Below, piece by piece: positions 1 through 8,023 of a DNA stretch of 64,000 nt. Within the stretch, counting starts at the first letter, position 1, and every line of letters starts with the position of its first letter. A model generated the notes under the pieces. That model was not told the DNA's origin. It made no database searches and was given only the letters and a program-made list of their open reading frames with translations. Made by a program: the position numbers and the translations under genes. The stretch covers positions 62,001 to 126,000 of the forward strand of contig JAFRKO010000010.1 in NCBI GenBank assembly GCA_017431685.1, given 5' to 3'. This DNA comes from Mogibacterium sp. (lineage in GTDB: Bacteria > Bacillota > Clostridia > Peptostreptococcales > Anaerovoracaceae).

Positions 1-201
1 GCCCCTGCAACATGGAATTTGTATGCATCTCAACAGGCCTGAATCTGGATGTATAATGCCAACCGCTTGCCATTATGCCCTCTTGAGCCTGTAACATCAG
101 GATGTCATCCCCTGTGAGCCTGGCCTCCTGATGTTGCAGACTGCATTCGATGTGATGATAAATCCATCCATATACGAAAGAGCAGGAATAGGAGTTTTTG
201 A

Positions 202-249
202 ATTTTTTCTTAAAACGAGGTGATTTTTCAGGCCGTTTTAAGAAAAAAT
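202..249. repeat. 15-bp perfect inverted repeat
   Basis: ATTTTTTCTTAAAAC (202-216) is the exact reverse complement of 235-249, leaving an 18-nt loop. It resembles a bidirectional terminator with A/T flanks, but no adjacent gene clearly needs one. A related shorter repeat lies at 404-443. Confidence 0.6.
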
Positions 250-403
250 AGCTCGTCTTCCATTTTTGCATGATTATACGTTAAAAAATAACCAGGTTCC
301 GATAATTATTGTAAAGTTTTTTGGTTAACAAATGCGCAAATTTGTCGTATCAGAATCTTTTTGGGACATATCACTGCTCAAACATCTGTTTCAGGATAAA
401 ACA

Positions 404-443
404 ATTCTTAAAAGCACCTATTTTTTCAACCAATTTTAAGAAT
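404..443. repeat. 10-bp inverted repeat related to 202-249
   Basis: ATTCTTAAAA (404-413) is the exact reverse complement of 434-443. The core TTCTTAAAA is shared with the arm of the repeat at 202-249, and both copies are followed closely by a TTTTCAGG-type string, so the two are probably related elements. Function unknown. Confidence 0.5.
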
Positions 444-587
444 ATTATTTTAAACTCCTTTTCAGGGCTGAAAACCAACTGTTACTTATTCAAAACTGAT
501 TATTTTTATTCATTTTGGTCAAGGTGGTATCTGTATGATATCACCTATTGAAATTTCAAAGGAATCCGCCAGAAAGTGACTGCTTTT

Positions 588-761
588 TCAGCGTTTTCTA
601 ACGAATAGTGGAGAGACAATCGTTATGATCAGCCCTGTAAAGAAAATCCATGCAGCCAAATCTGGCACCGGCTTACTTATGACTACAAGAAATGACATGA
701 TGATTCCCGCAATCAACATGATTATCAGCCCAACTTTTGTTGCATTGCTAAAATCTTTCAT
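588..761 (-). CDS. Small two-helix membrane protein, unknown function
   Basis: 57-residue protein with two hydrophobic helices (about residues 9-29 and 37-53), a short polar N-terminus and a basic end (VRKR). The ATG at 761 is chosen because GGAGG lies 8 nt upstream; a longer GTG reading would bury that ribosome binding site in the coding sequence. It starts 28 nt after the upstream unknown gene and probably shares its promoter (1526-1554). Size and topology resemble many bacterial small inner-membrane proteins; no family is recognised. No clear terminator follows it. Confidence 0.65.
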   Translation of the reverse strand: MKDFSNATKVGLIIMLIAGIIMSFLVVISKPVPDLAAWIFFTGLIITIVSPLFVRKR

Positions 762-789
762 TTCATATACCTCCACAAACTGTAATTTA

Positions 790-1482
790 TCAGTCCGTTG
801 CCGACACGAGCATTACTACATATCTGTTCATGCTCTTGTCATAAATGCTCCAGCAACATGCGCCATACCATTCGTGTCCGGCGTCAAACAAATCCGACCA
901 GTCCGTCGTCCATTCATATATGTCAAGCGCACCTGTACCGTTTGGAAACAGAACCTCGTTCACTTTTTTGAAGTCTTCAGGCTTATTTCTTCTGCCATGC
1001 ACCGGTTCCATGACAGCATACCAGTAAGGGACTGTCGTTCCACAGTTCTCGTCATTTGGTTCCCATTCGGCATCATAACAGACATTGCCATAATAATCGA
1101 TCTTTACAATATTCGGACAATAGAAAAAATCATTTGGCTCCAATGGAGTTGGTTTAGCCTTATCGATATCATAGATCAACGGGGACATCTTATCCGCTAC
1201 ATCATCGCCATATCTTTCTCTGATGCCCTTAAGATCCTCTATACTGTTTTCTGCCAGGCGGTCAAAGACAACTATCAGGGCCTCCCTGTGTGATCGCAGA
1301 CCTTCATAAAATTTATCACTTTTTAAAAGATGATAGTCAACCTCACCGACAATATAGTATTCGTCATCCAAATCATATGGTCTTATAAAATCATAGAAAG
1401 GGTCTTTTGTTATTTCTTTCATATTAGATACCTTAGAATTGCGATTTAGCGATATCCCAACAAATGAGAATTTATCAATCAA
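790..1482 (-). CDS. Hypothetical protein, unrecognised family
   Basis: Soluble-looking acidic protein of about 230 residues without signal peptide or membrane segment. It is rich in Tyr, Trp and Asp; several cysteines cluster in the C-terminal half (FYCPN, NVCYDAEW, a CC pair near the end). The frame stays open to 1539, but a well-spaced promoter (-35 at 1549-1554, -10 at 1526-1531) overlaps the upstream ATG at 1527. The TTG at 1480-1482 has a strong AAGGAGGG 5 nt upstream, so TTG is chosen as the start. An overlapping plus-strand frame (625-1293) lacks such signals. The next gene downstream is a small membrane protein, suggesting a two-gene unit. Function unknown. Confidence 0.65.
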   Translation of the reverse strand: MIDKFSFVGISLNRNSKVSNMKEITKDPFYDFIRPYDLDDEYYIVGEVDYHLLKSDKFYEGLRSHREALIVVFDRLAENSIEDLKGIRERYGDDVADKMSPLIYDIDKAKPTPLEPNDFFYCPNIVKIDYYGNVCYDAEWEPNDENCGTTVPYWYAVMEPVHGRRNKPEDFKKVNEVLFPNGTGALDIYEWTTDWSDLFDAGHEWYGACCWSIYDKSMNRYVVMLVSATD

Positions 1483-1525
1483 TTCTACCCTCCTTACATG
1501 ATTTTTTAGGAGGTTTTCTGATTTC

Positions 1526-1554
1526 ATTGTAGCGAGCAAAAATTGAACTTACAA
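1526..1554 (-). promoter_or_regulatory. Sigma-A type promoter
   Basis: Minus strand: TTGTAA (-35, 1549-1554), 17-nt spacer, TACAAT (-10, 1526-1531). Predicted transcription start is near 1519, leaving a leader of about 37 nt to the TTG start at 1482. Confidence 0.6.
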
Positions 1555-1556
1555 TA

Positions 1557-1583
1557 AAAAACTCAAGCAATGCTTGAGTTTTT
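1557..1583. terminator. Bidirectional terminator-like hairpin
   Basis: A near-perfect palindrome: AAAAACTCAAGCA, one A, then its complement, ending in a T run to 1585. It insulates the minus-strand promoter at 1526-1554 from the plus-strand unit to the right. No plus-strand gene to its left was found. Confidence 0.55.
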
Positions 1584-1702
1584 TTGGATATTATATCGTT
1601 TAGCATATTGCCATAACAAAGCATAATGCTAATACCGCTATTATGATTTTTAAACTACGTGTTAATTACTGATCAGGATCTCAATCGGATCCGGAACTAA
1701 CA

Positions 1703-1733
1703 GGGAAAGAGGAGTTCGCTTCTCTTCCCTTTT
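1703..1733 (+). terminator. Leader hairpin with U-run upstream of DUF1492-like gene
   Basis: GGGAAAGAGGAG, loop TTCG, CTTCTCTTCCC, then TTTT. The stem has one bulge and one G-U pair. It lies 28 nt before the start codon of the phage-type regulator and could terminate read-through or act as an attenuator. Confidence 0.45.
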
Positions 1734-1760
1734 AGCGTTTTTGCTATGTGGGAGGATCTA

Positions 1761-2168
1761 ATGACCGCAAAAGAACTATTACTTCAGTATGAGAACGCTA
1801 TTATCAAAGAGAAGATCCTGAGAGATTTTATCTCCAGTCAGAGGAAGATGATAAAAGCCTTGTATCACATACCCGGTCGACTCGATCGACAGATGAAAGA
1901 AGATCTCTCTCGTCTGGAGAAGAAGCTGACTCCATATGAGGAAGAGCTCGTCGGAATACCAAAGACGAAGCAAAAGATCTTCGACCTGATCACAGAAATC
2001 CCGGGACTCGAGGGAGAAGTCCTGATTCGTCGCTATGTTAATGGGGAGATCTGGGAAGAGATCTGTGATCATATGCACTACTCGTGGAACTCCGTGTTCA
2101 AGATCCACAGAAGAGCTCTTCAGATGGCTCAGGATCGGCTCGATCAGGGAACCTTCTTCGACACTTAA
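1761..2168 (+). CDS. DUF1492 / ArpU-RinA-like phage transcriptional regulator
   Basis: 135-residue protein: an N-terminal helical, probably coiled-coil half (about residues 1-75) and a C-terminal sigma-70 region-4-like helix-turn-helix (about 85-130, with RRYVNGEIWEEICDHM and SVFKIHRRALQ). This is the arrangement of DUF1492/ArpU-type late-gene regulators of Firmicute prophages. The ATG at 1761 is used because GGAGG lies 5 nt upstream; an earlier ATG at 1746 lacks a site. No other phage gene is present, so it looks like an orphan or remnant, 120 bp from a tRNA cluster, a common integration location. The gene is unusually rich in GATC (12 copies). The family call is from motif shape only. Confidence 0.65.
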   Translation: MTAKELLLQYENAIIKEKILRDFISSQRKMIKALYHIPGRLDRQMKEDLSRLEKKLTPYEEELVGIPKTKQKIFDLITEIPGLEGEVLIRRYVNGEIWEEICDHMHYSWNSVFKIHRRALQMAQDRLDQGTFFDT

Positions 2169-2199
2169 TCGACAGTCAAAAAGAATTTTTTTCGACTGT

Positions 2200-2222
2200 G
2201 TGCACCAAATGTGCACTTTTTT
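2200..2222 (+). terminator. Rho-independent terminator
   Basis: GTGCAC, loop CAAAT, GTGCAC, then six T. It follows the stop codon of the DUF1492-like gene by 31 nt. Short stem (6 bp). Confidence 0.5.
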
Positions 2223-2251
2223 GGTAAAGAGGACGAGATCCCTCAAGACAA

Positions 2252-2288
2252 TAAAAATCCCAGAGCCGTTGAAATCTCTGGGTTTTTA
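2252..2288 (-). terminator. Terminator of the tRNA operon (bidirectional)
   Basis: CCCAGAG (2259-2265) pairs with CTCTGGG (2276-2282) and is flanked by A5 on the left and T5 on the right, so it works in both directions. It lies just 3' of tRNA-fMet on the minus strand and backs up the terminator of the plus-strand gene. Confidence 0.75.
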
Positions 2289-2290
2289 AG

Positions 2291-2366
<76 letters not shown>

Positions 2367-2390
2367 TCATCGTTTTAAGTTTTTGGAAGG

Positions 2391-2479
2391 TGGTACCGGA
2401 GACCGGACTCGAACCGGTACGAGAATCACTTCTCATAGGATTTTAAGTCCCAGGTGTCTACCAATTCCACCACTCCGGC
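2391..2479 (-). tRNA. tRNA-Leu (TAA)
   Basis: 89-nt class II tRNA with long variable arm, encoded CCA, GGTTCGAGTCC in the T arm and anticodon TAA (reads UUA/UUG). The first acceptor pair is a G-U wobble. Confidence 0.95.
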
Positions 2480-2495
2480 ATATTTGGGTTAAAAA

Positions 2496-2570
2496 TGGCT
2501 CCGAGGGTGGGGCTCGAACCCACAACCTACCGGTTAACAGCCGGTTGCTCTGCCATTGAGCTACCTCGGA
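2496..2570 (-). tRNA. tRNA-Asn (GTT)
   Basis: 75-nt cloverleaf with encoded CCA, T arm GGGTTCGAGCCC and anticodon GTT. First gene of the tRNA unit, about 28 nt after the -10 box. Confidence 0.95.
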
Positions 2571-2597
2571 ACGTTTGCCGCTTTATGCGACTTGATT

Positions 2598-2626
2598 ATT
2601 ATAGTTTACACAGCGTGCTGTGTCAA
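2598..2626 (-). promoter_or_regulatory. Consensus promoter of the tRNA operon
   Basis: Minus strand: TTGACA (2621-2626), exactly 17 nt, TATAAT (2598-2603). Both hexamers match the housekeeping consensus perfectly, as expected for a stable-RNA operon. It is squeezed between the dipeptidase stop codon (2630) and the tRNAs. Confidence 0.9.
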
Positions 2627-2629
2627 CAC

Positions 2630-3634
2630 CTAAATTAAGCTTTTTTCACTACTTCCTATCACATCTTTTATTATTCTGTGGAAATTGCCGTATGCGACTC
2701 TCGCTATCTCGTCTTCACGCATCCCACGCTGTCTCAGTATGTCAAAGAAGCCCGGGACTTTCGACGGATCTTCAAGGCCTGTTACGGCACCGATTGAGAA
2801 GTCAGCTCCGTCAGGATCATCCAGGTTCTCTATATAATCGCAGAAGTCAAAGCCGCAGCCCACGTGTTCGATACCCATTACATCTATCATGTGCTCGCAG
2901 TGGTCGGCAAGCCTTTGTATGGTCGACTTTCCGCGGTCAGAATCTACAAATTCGTTCCATGTGTTGAGACCGACGCAGCCGTTTACATCCCGTATAGCCC
3001 TTAGCTGATCATCTGTGAGATTGCGTGGGTGGTCACAGAGCTGCCTGCAGTTGGAGTGTGAAGCGATAAATGGCCTTCCGTCCATTATACGGGCGATGTC
3101 CCAGAAGCCTGCCTCATTGAGATGTGAGGTGTCAACTATCATCTTCTTTTCGATCATGCGGCGGACCGCCCTCTTTCCGAGGCTGCTGAGGCCTTCAGTA
3201 CTGCCGGAAAAGGCGCTGTGCCCGAAGCCATTTTCCTCGTTCCATGTCAGTATGCCGTGCCTTGCTCCGAAATCGTAGTACTCGTCGAGTCTGGCAAGTG
3301 AAGGATCACCGGAAGCGTACGCCATTCCCTCTACGCCCATAAAGGCATAGAAGACGCCCTCTTCCCTTGCCTTCATCATCTCATCGTAAGTCTTTACTAT
3401 GCGGAAGTCGCTGGTTTCCGCGATCTCATCTTTTATGCAGCGGAAGATATCGCGGGTCCTTCTATCGACATCCCTTGTGCCTAAAGTATCGACCCAAATA
3501 ACTAAAATGGTGCCTTCCACCCCTCCCTTTTTGATGTTTTCAAAATGGTGGTTGTGGAAGACGTTAGTTTCTCCCCTCATTCTTTTGTCGGTCACATCTG
3601 TCCAGATGTCACTGTGAGCGTCAAAACAGTTCAT
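2630..3634 (-). CDS. Membrane-dipeptidase-family (M19) peptidase
   Basis: 334-residue zinc dipeptidase of the M19/renal dipeptidase family, a TIM-barrel amidohydrolase that cleaves dipeptides. Visible metal-site motifs are the N-terminal HxD (H7, D9 in DAHSDIW), the Glu in FMGVEGM, the His in ASHSNCRQLCDHPRNL, and the late GCGFDFCDY segment. No signal peptide, so it is cytoplasmic despite the family name. Its ATG directly abuts the stop codon of the TPR gene (TAAATG), so the two are translationally coupled. The substrate could be ordinary dipeptides from the peptide-uptake system or a specific product linked to its unusual operon partners. The tRNA promoter begins just after its stop. Confidence 0.88.
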   Translation of the reverse strand: MNCFDAHSDIWTDVTDKRMRGETNVFHNHHFENIKKGGVEGTILVIWVDTLGTRDVDRRTRDIFRCIKDEIAETSDFRIVKTYDEMMKAREEGVFYAFMGVEGMAYASGDPSLARLDEYYDFGARHGILTWNEENGFGHSAFSGSTEGLSSLGKRAVRRMIEKKMIVDTSHLNEAGFWDIARIMDGRPFIASHSNCRQLCDHPRNLTDDQLRAIRDVNGCVGLNTWNEFVDSDRGKSTIQRLADHCEHMIDVMGIEHVGCGFDFCDYIENLDDPDGADFSIGAVTGLEDPSKVPGFFDILRQRGMREDEIARVAYGNFHRIIKDVIGSSEKSLI

Positions 3635-4693
3635 TTAGTTTAATATATCCACCTTTTCTTCTTCCAGATTCCTGTTTATGATGCCGATCTTGTTTCTATA
3701 CTTGGCAGCATTGACTGTATCGCCTGTAGCTTCATAAAGGTGTACGAGCTCTTCCATCGCATCGGTGTTGCTCGGTGAGAGTCTGAGCACCCTCTTAAAT
3801 GCTTCGATAGCAGCGTCCGGATTTGCAAGCGAGGACTCTGCAACTCCCAGGTAATACCACAGCGGCCACCATTCGGAATATCTGCCCTCCTTGAAACGCG
3901 CCAGAGTATCTCTGCCTCCGACAAAGTCGCCGCCCATTATCTTGTTGCAGCCCAGCTCAATCTCTACCGGCTCTTCGAGCTCTTCGACACGTGCTGAGAT
4001 CTCCTCTCTGAGCGATGCAATAAGCTGATCGTCCATCTCATAGATCTCCATCTCGCTGCCTGCAGAGTGCTTCAGGAAATCCTGCCATGTGAGTTTTGCC
4101 TTAAGATAAAGGCCCATGTTGAGATAAGCATAACCGAGGAAGTAATAGCCCATCGCAAAATCCGGATGAATCATTGTCAGGAGCTCAAATGTCTCTGATG
4201 ACTCTGCCTTGAACAGGCCCGTCTTTTCCTCATCACCGATGCCATCATGTGATTCTGCTTCATAGATTTCCTTGCAGACTCTGGCATAGAGGTAAAGTGC
4301 TTCTTTCGACTTCGGCTCGATGCGCAGTGCTCCTCTCAGGAGCATGCACGCGTCTTCGAAGTCGCCCATGTCCGCGGAATGAGCACCCTCAGACACCAGC
4401 ATCGGCGCTGCGCTGTCGCCTGTCGCATGCTTTATGAATTCCACATATTTTTCAGCAAATACAAAGTACGGATCGCCTCCGATCACCCTGCCCATGTTGA
4501 GCACGATACTTTTAAGGTCGATTTCTCCCCTGGCATCGCTGCCTTCTATGCCTACAGGTACCGCAACGCCGGAAAGTATTTCAAGTGCACCGGTCCTCGA
4601 AAGATAATCAGGCGAAAGCTCCGCGAACATCATGTTCTGAATTCGCGGAGAGAGGTATTTGCTTATTCTGTCTTCGTTTCTGACTTCGCTCAA
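3635..4693 (-). CDS. TPR-repeat protein of unknown function
   Basis: 352-residue soluble protein. Tetratricopeptide-like helical pairs occur from about residue 105 to 340; the clearest are DFEDACMLLRGALRIEPKSK, the YYFLGYAYLNMGLYLKA region, and the C-terminal DAAIEAFKRVLRLSPSNTDA. The first 100 residues are not TPR-like and match nothing I recognise. Translation appears to begin at TTG (4691-4693), overlapping the TGA stop of the radical-SAM-like gene. The coupling suggests the proteins work in a complex, with the TPR as the scaffold. No enzymatic motif seen. Confidence 0.75.
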   Translation of the reverse strand: MSEVRNEDRISKYLSPRIQNMMFAELSPDYLSRTGALEILSGVAVPVGIEGSDARGEIDLKSIVLNMGRVIGGDPYFVFAEKYVEFIKHATGDSAAPMLVSEGAHSADMGDFEDACMLLRGALRIEPKSKEALYLYARVCKEIYEAESHDGIGDEEKTGLFKAESSETFELLTMIHPDFAMGYYFLGYAYLNMGLYLKAKLTWQDFLKHSAGSEMEIYEMDDQLIASLREEISARVEELEEPVEIELGCNKIMGGDFVGGRDTLARFKEGRYSEWWPLWYYLGVAESSLANPDAAIEAFKRVLRLSPSNTDAMEELVHLYEATGDTVNAAKYRNKIGIINRNLEEEKVDILN

Positions 4694-6210
4694 TCTAAGT
4701 CCCAGCCTTTTCTGTCAAATTTTTTCATCGCATCTTCGCTTGTCATCGTCTCGAGATCAGCATAGATTATGTCTTTCAATATCTCATGCTTTACAGGATC
4801 CGCAAGGTCATCATAGAGGCTATCTGTGTATGCAAACAGGATTCGCGCCAGATGCTCTTTTTTGCGGGTCTTTCCTCTGAGGTCATTCTTTGTAATATAA
4901 GATGTCAGCCTGCTGAAAAGGTCATATGGTTTCAGTCCTGTGTCATTCAGTATCCTCGGAATCGACTTTTTAAATCCGCCGTCTCCGATATAGCTTTCTA
5001 CGGTACGCGCCATGGCTCTTATGCGCAGAAGCTCATCTGAAGTCATGCTGCCGGTTGCGATCACCTCATATGGAGCCTCGGCGGCATATACATAACCGAA
5101 ATCATGCGCCTTAGCTCTGAGCATGGTTCCCTTACTCATGCATATATTGTCTATATGTACAGGCATGCCTTCTGCCAGTCCGTAGGTTTTATTGAATGAA
5201 CGGGCAAACATCGCTTCAGTCTCATGCGGAAGTCCGGCTTTTATATGGATCTCAGTACGTACTTTGCCGCTCTGGAGCAGTTTAGTAGTGTTATACATGA
5301 GGCGGTAGATGTTTTCGCCCCTGCCGCAGGCTGCGAGCACCTCTGCGTTGGTGCTTGCAACATCCAGATTAAAGATTATCTGGCCTTCTCTGGCCTCAGA
5401 CAGGAGCCTGATCGTTTCCTCATCGAGAATATCTCCGTCAATGTTGAACTCAAACGATGTAATGCCGTTATCGTTATTTATGATGTACTCGAATAACCTG
5501 TAAGCTCTCTCACTGTTGAAGTTGAACCATCTGTCGAGGAATACGACACGCTCGACCTCATTGGCAAGGAAGTATCTAAGCTCAGTGCATACCCTGCTGA
5601 GGCTGAGTGCCCTGACCCTTGCGTTAGGCAGAAATTGTGAATAAACGGTTCTGTCAGATGTACCCCTGATGGACTCGTAGTACACCGTGCCGCTGCCGGC
5701 TTCAAATCTCTCATACGGGAATGGCAGAGATTCCATCTCAACCGGAGCGTCATAAGGATTGACTACCACCTGATCGCCCTCCCTGTAGGCCAGACCGCCG
5801 ATGTTTTCGAAATCAAACTCATAATCAAGCACTGACTTAAGGAAGCTGAAGAGCACGCTTTCACCTTCACCTCTTATTACGTAGTCAACAAAATCGTTCT
5901 TTTTAATGAACGAACGTGTCTCGAACGACACCTCCATGCCTCCAAAGATTATGGCAATGCTCGGTATAGCCTTTTTTACCATATCTGCTACACGGCACAG
6001 CTGTCTGATATTGCAGCTGTTTGCATGGAAGTAAACGATGTTGTACTGGCCTGTCGCGATGCTTTCAAATATGTCGGTGTACAGATCGTTTCGCCCGAAA
6101 GTCTTAAGCTGTACATCCACCGGAGAGTCGGTAATGACGCTGTAGATTGATTTGAGCTCAAGATCAGTACTTTTGCAGTCCGATTTGATTGTTGTTAACA
6201 ATAATTTCAT
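4690..6210 (-). CDS. B12-binding/radical-SAM-like protein lacking the Fe-S cysteines
   Basis: 506 residues with the layout of B12-binding radical SAM proteins of the DUF4080/BchE type: an N-terminal Rossmann-like cobalamin-binding domain (about 1-155, with FGGMEVSF and IRGEGESVL) followed by a radical SAM barrel (about 175-400; YYESIRG, ALSLSRVCTELRYFL, VVFLDRWFNFN, FEFNIDGDIL). At the position where the CxxxCxxC of the 4Fe-4S cluster belongs, directly after YYESIRG, residues 184, 188 and 191 are Thr, Thr and Ser. The frame is intact and the rest well kept, so this is not simple decay; the protein has probably lost SAM chemistry and serves a binding or structural role. It is first in a coupled operon with a TPR protein and an M19 dipeptidase. 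Substrate unknown. Confidence 0.75.
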   Translation of the reverse strand: MKLLLTTIKSDCKSTDLELKSIYSVITDSPVDVQLKTFGRNDLYTDIFESIATGQYNIVYFHANSCNIRQLCRVADMVKKAIPSIAIIFGGMEVSFETRSFIKKNDFVDYVIRGEGESVLFSFLKSVLDYEFDFENIGGLAYREGDQVVVNPYDAPVEMESLPFPYERFEAGSGTVYYESIRGTSDRTVYSQFLPNARVRALSLSRVCTELRYFLANEVERVVFLDRWFNFNSERAYRLFEYIINNDNGITSFEFNIDGDILDEETIRLLSEAREGQIIFNLDVASTNAEVLAACGRGENIYRLMYNTTKLLQSGKVRTEIHIKAGLPHETEAMFARSFNKTYGLAEGMPVHIDNICMSKGTMLRAKAHDFGYVYAAEAPYEVIATGSMTSDELLRIRAMARTVESYIGDGGFKKSIPRILNDTGLKPYDLFSRLTSYITKNDLRGKTRKKEHLARILFAYTDSLYDDLADPVKHEILKDIIYADLETMTSEDAMKKFDRKGWDLD

Positions 6211-6294
6211 ATCAGTACACCCCGCATAAAAAGCTCTTCCGTAAGATCAAGCGTTTCTGCTTTGCGGCAACGCAGTTTATTCAGCAGAAATACT

Positions 6295-8022
6295 TTACAT
6301 TCTTTCAGGTGCTGCTATGCCCAGCAGACCCAGACAATTTGCAATAACTGTCTTTGATGCCTTCACGAGAGCCAGTTTTGCGTTCCTTTCGGCTTCATCT
6401 TCGACCAGGATGTGCTCATCGTGATAGAACTTGTTGAATGACTGTGCAATATCTACAAGATGACGTGTCACTATGGACGGTTCGTACTTCTCAGCTGCTT
6501 CAACGACTACCTCAGGTACTCTGTAAATGAGTTTCGCAAGCGTGTATGCGCTGTCGCTGCCAAGGTATGCAGTATCAATGCTGCCAAGATCCGCAATATT
6601 TACGCCGGCATCCTCAGCCTTGCGGAGAACGCTCGACGCCCTTGCATGCGTATACTGAACGTACGGACCGGTCTCACCGTCGAAGTTGAGCACTTTGTCC
6701 CATGAGAACACGTAGTCTTTGATTTTGTTGTTTGAGAGTTCCTGGAAAATGACAGCTCCGATACCGACTTCTTTTGAGACTGTGTCAATGTCAACACCCT
6801 GTGCATCCTTTTCGCGCATTATCTCTGCGGTTTTGGCAACAGCTGTGTTGAGAACATCTTCAAGGAAAACGACCCTGCCTTCACGCGTCGACATCATCTT
6901 TATGTCATCTCCGTCAGAGAGACTTACCAGACCGAATGGTACATGTATGCAGTCCTTTTCCCATTCATAGCCCATCAGCTGGAGAACCTTTTTCCACTGC
7001 TTGAAGTGAAGGTTCTGCTGCGACGCCACAACGTAGATGCACTTGTAGAAATCGTAATGCTCCTTACGGTATACGGCAGCTGCGATGTCTCTTGTTACAT
7101 AGAGGCTGGAACCGTCTGACTTAGTGATCATAGCCGCACCGAGTCCGTATGGCTCGAGATCCACGATCTGAGCGCCCTGGGATTCGATGAGCAAGCCCTT
7201 GTCTTTGAGCTCCTGAATGAATCTAGGCATCTTGTCTGAATAAAAACTTTCTCCTGCATAGGAGTCGAATGTAATACCGAGCATGTCGTATACGCGGTTG
7301 AACTCCTCAAGGCTCAGTGTTCTGAACTTTTCCCAGAGCTCAAGCTCTGCCGGCTCACCGGCTTCAAGTCTTACGAATGTCTCTCTGGCTTCGTCTTCAA
7401 GTTCCGGATGCTCCTTTGCCTCTTCATGGAATCTTGTATAGTAGCCGAGAAGTGCCTTTATAGGCTCCTTTGCGAGCTCCTCTTCACTTCCCCACTTGCG
7501 GTAAGCGACTATCATTTTGCCGAACTGAGTTCCGTAGTCGCCAAGGTGATTGATCCTTACAACATCAAAACCGACCGCATCATAAAGTTTGTAGAGCGCG
7601 TTTCCTATAACTGTGCTCCTGATATGTCCGATATGGAACGGCTTGGCGATGTTAGGCGAGGAGTACTCGACTATGACCTTGCGGCCTGCGCCTCCGTCCG
7701 ACCTGCCGTAATCTGGACCAAGCCTGTCTACTTCTTCAATGACTTCACCTGCAAAAAATGCTCTGTCGATAAAGAAGTTGACATAAGCGTTGACGTTCTC
7801 TACCTTGGCAAACGCTTCAGCATCGCCGGCCTTGGCGGCGATATCCGCAGCGATCAGCTGCGGAGCCTTGCGAAGCGCCTTCGCAAGCCTGAAGCATGGG
7901 AACGCGTAATCTCCCATCTTTTCGTCAGCAGGAATCTCGATCATGTTCATGATCTCATCCTTAGTGAGTCCGAGTTCTTCACTGTAAATTGAATCAGCTA
8001 TAAGTTCCTTGAAATCTACCAT
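6295..8022 (-). CDS. argS: Arginyl-tRNA synthetase
   Basis: Class I synthetase of about 575 residues that charges tRNA-Arg. The N-terminal Arg-tRNA synthetase additional domain (about 1-95) is followed by the HIGH signature within SSPNIAKPFHIGHIRST (about residue 125), the catalytic domain, the KMSK-equivalent loop KMMSTREGRV, and a DALR anticodon-binding domain ending in GLLGIAAPERM. The frame can be extended to a TTG at 8034, but that overlaps the preceding gene; the ATG at 8022, one nt after the DUF523 stop codon, is preferred. Downstream, 84 bp of non-coding sequence separates it from the radical-SAM-like operon. Confidence 0.95.
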   Translation of the reverse strand: MVDFKELIADSIYSEELGLTKDEIMNMIEIPADEKMGDYAFPCFRLAKALRKAPQLIAADIAAKAGDAEAFAKVENVNAYVNFFIDRAFFAGEVIEEVDRLGPDYGRSDGGAGRKVIVEYSSPNIAKPFHIGHIRSTVIGNALYKLYDAVGFDVVRINHLGDYGTQFGKMIVAYRKWGSEEELAKEPIKALLGYYTRFHEEAKEHPELEDEARETFVRLEAGEPAELELWEKFRTLSLEEFNRVYDMLGITFDSYAGESFYSDKMPRFIQELKDKGLLIESQGAQIVDLEPYGLGAAMITKSDGSSLYVTRDIAAAVYRKEHYDFYKCIYVVASQQNLHFKQWKKVLQLMGYEWEKDCIHVPFGLVSLSDGDDIKMMSTREGRVVFLEDVLNTAVAKTAEIMREKDAQGVDIDTVSKEVGIGAVIFQELSNNKIKDYVFSWDKVLNFDGETGPYVQYTHARASSVLRKAEDAGVNIADLGSIDTAYLGSDSAYTLAKLIYRVPEVVVEAAEKYEPSIVTRHLVDIAQSFNKFYHDEHILVEDEAERNAKLALVKASKTVIANCLGLLGIAAPERM

Positions 8023-8023
8023 T

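Larger units (their letters stand above)
1..587. other. Intergenic / left-edge region, no confident gene
   Basis: AT-rich from about 180 onward and without a supportable complete gene. From about 180 down to 1 the minus strand stays open and runs off the left edge with coding-like codons, but it has no start with a ribosome binding site, so it could be the 3' part of a truncated gene or chance. It also holds complementary arms at 93-102/126-135. Two A/T-rich inverted repeats follow (listed separately). A 76-codon plus-strand frame at 321-551 is AT-rich, contains one of the inverted repeats and has no ribosome binding site, so it is not called. Confidence 0.4.

Noticed and set aside
321-551. 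76-codon plus-strand open frame
   Set aside because: AT-rich, no ribosome binding site, contains an inverted repeat, and no protein-like pattern; judged non-coding.
625-1293. 222-codon plus-strand open frame overlapping the unknown gene
   Set aside because: The minus strand has a promoter, strong ribosome binding site and sensible protein; the plus frame has none of these.
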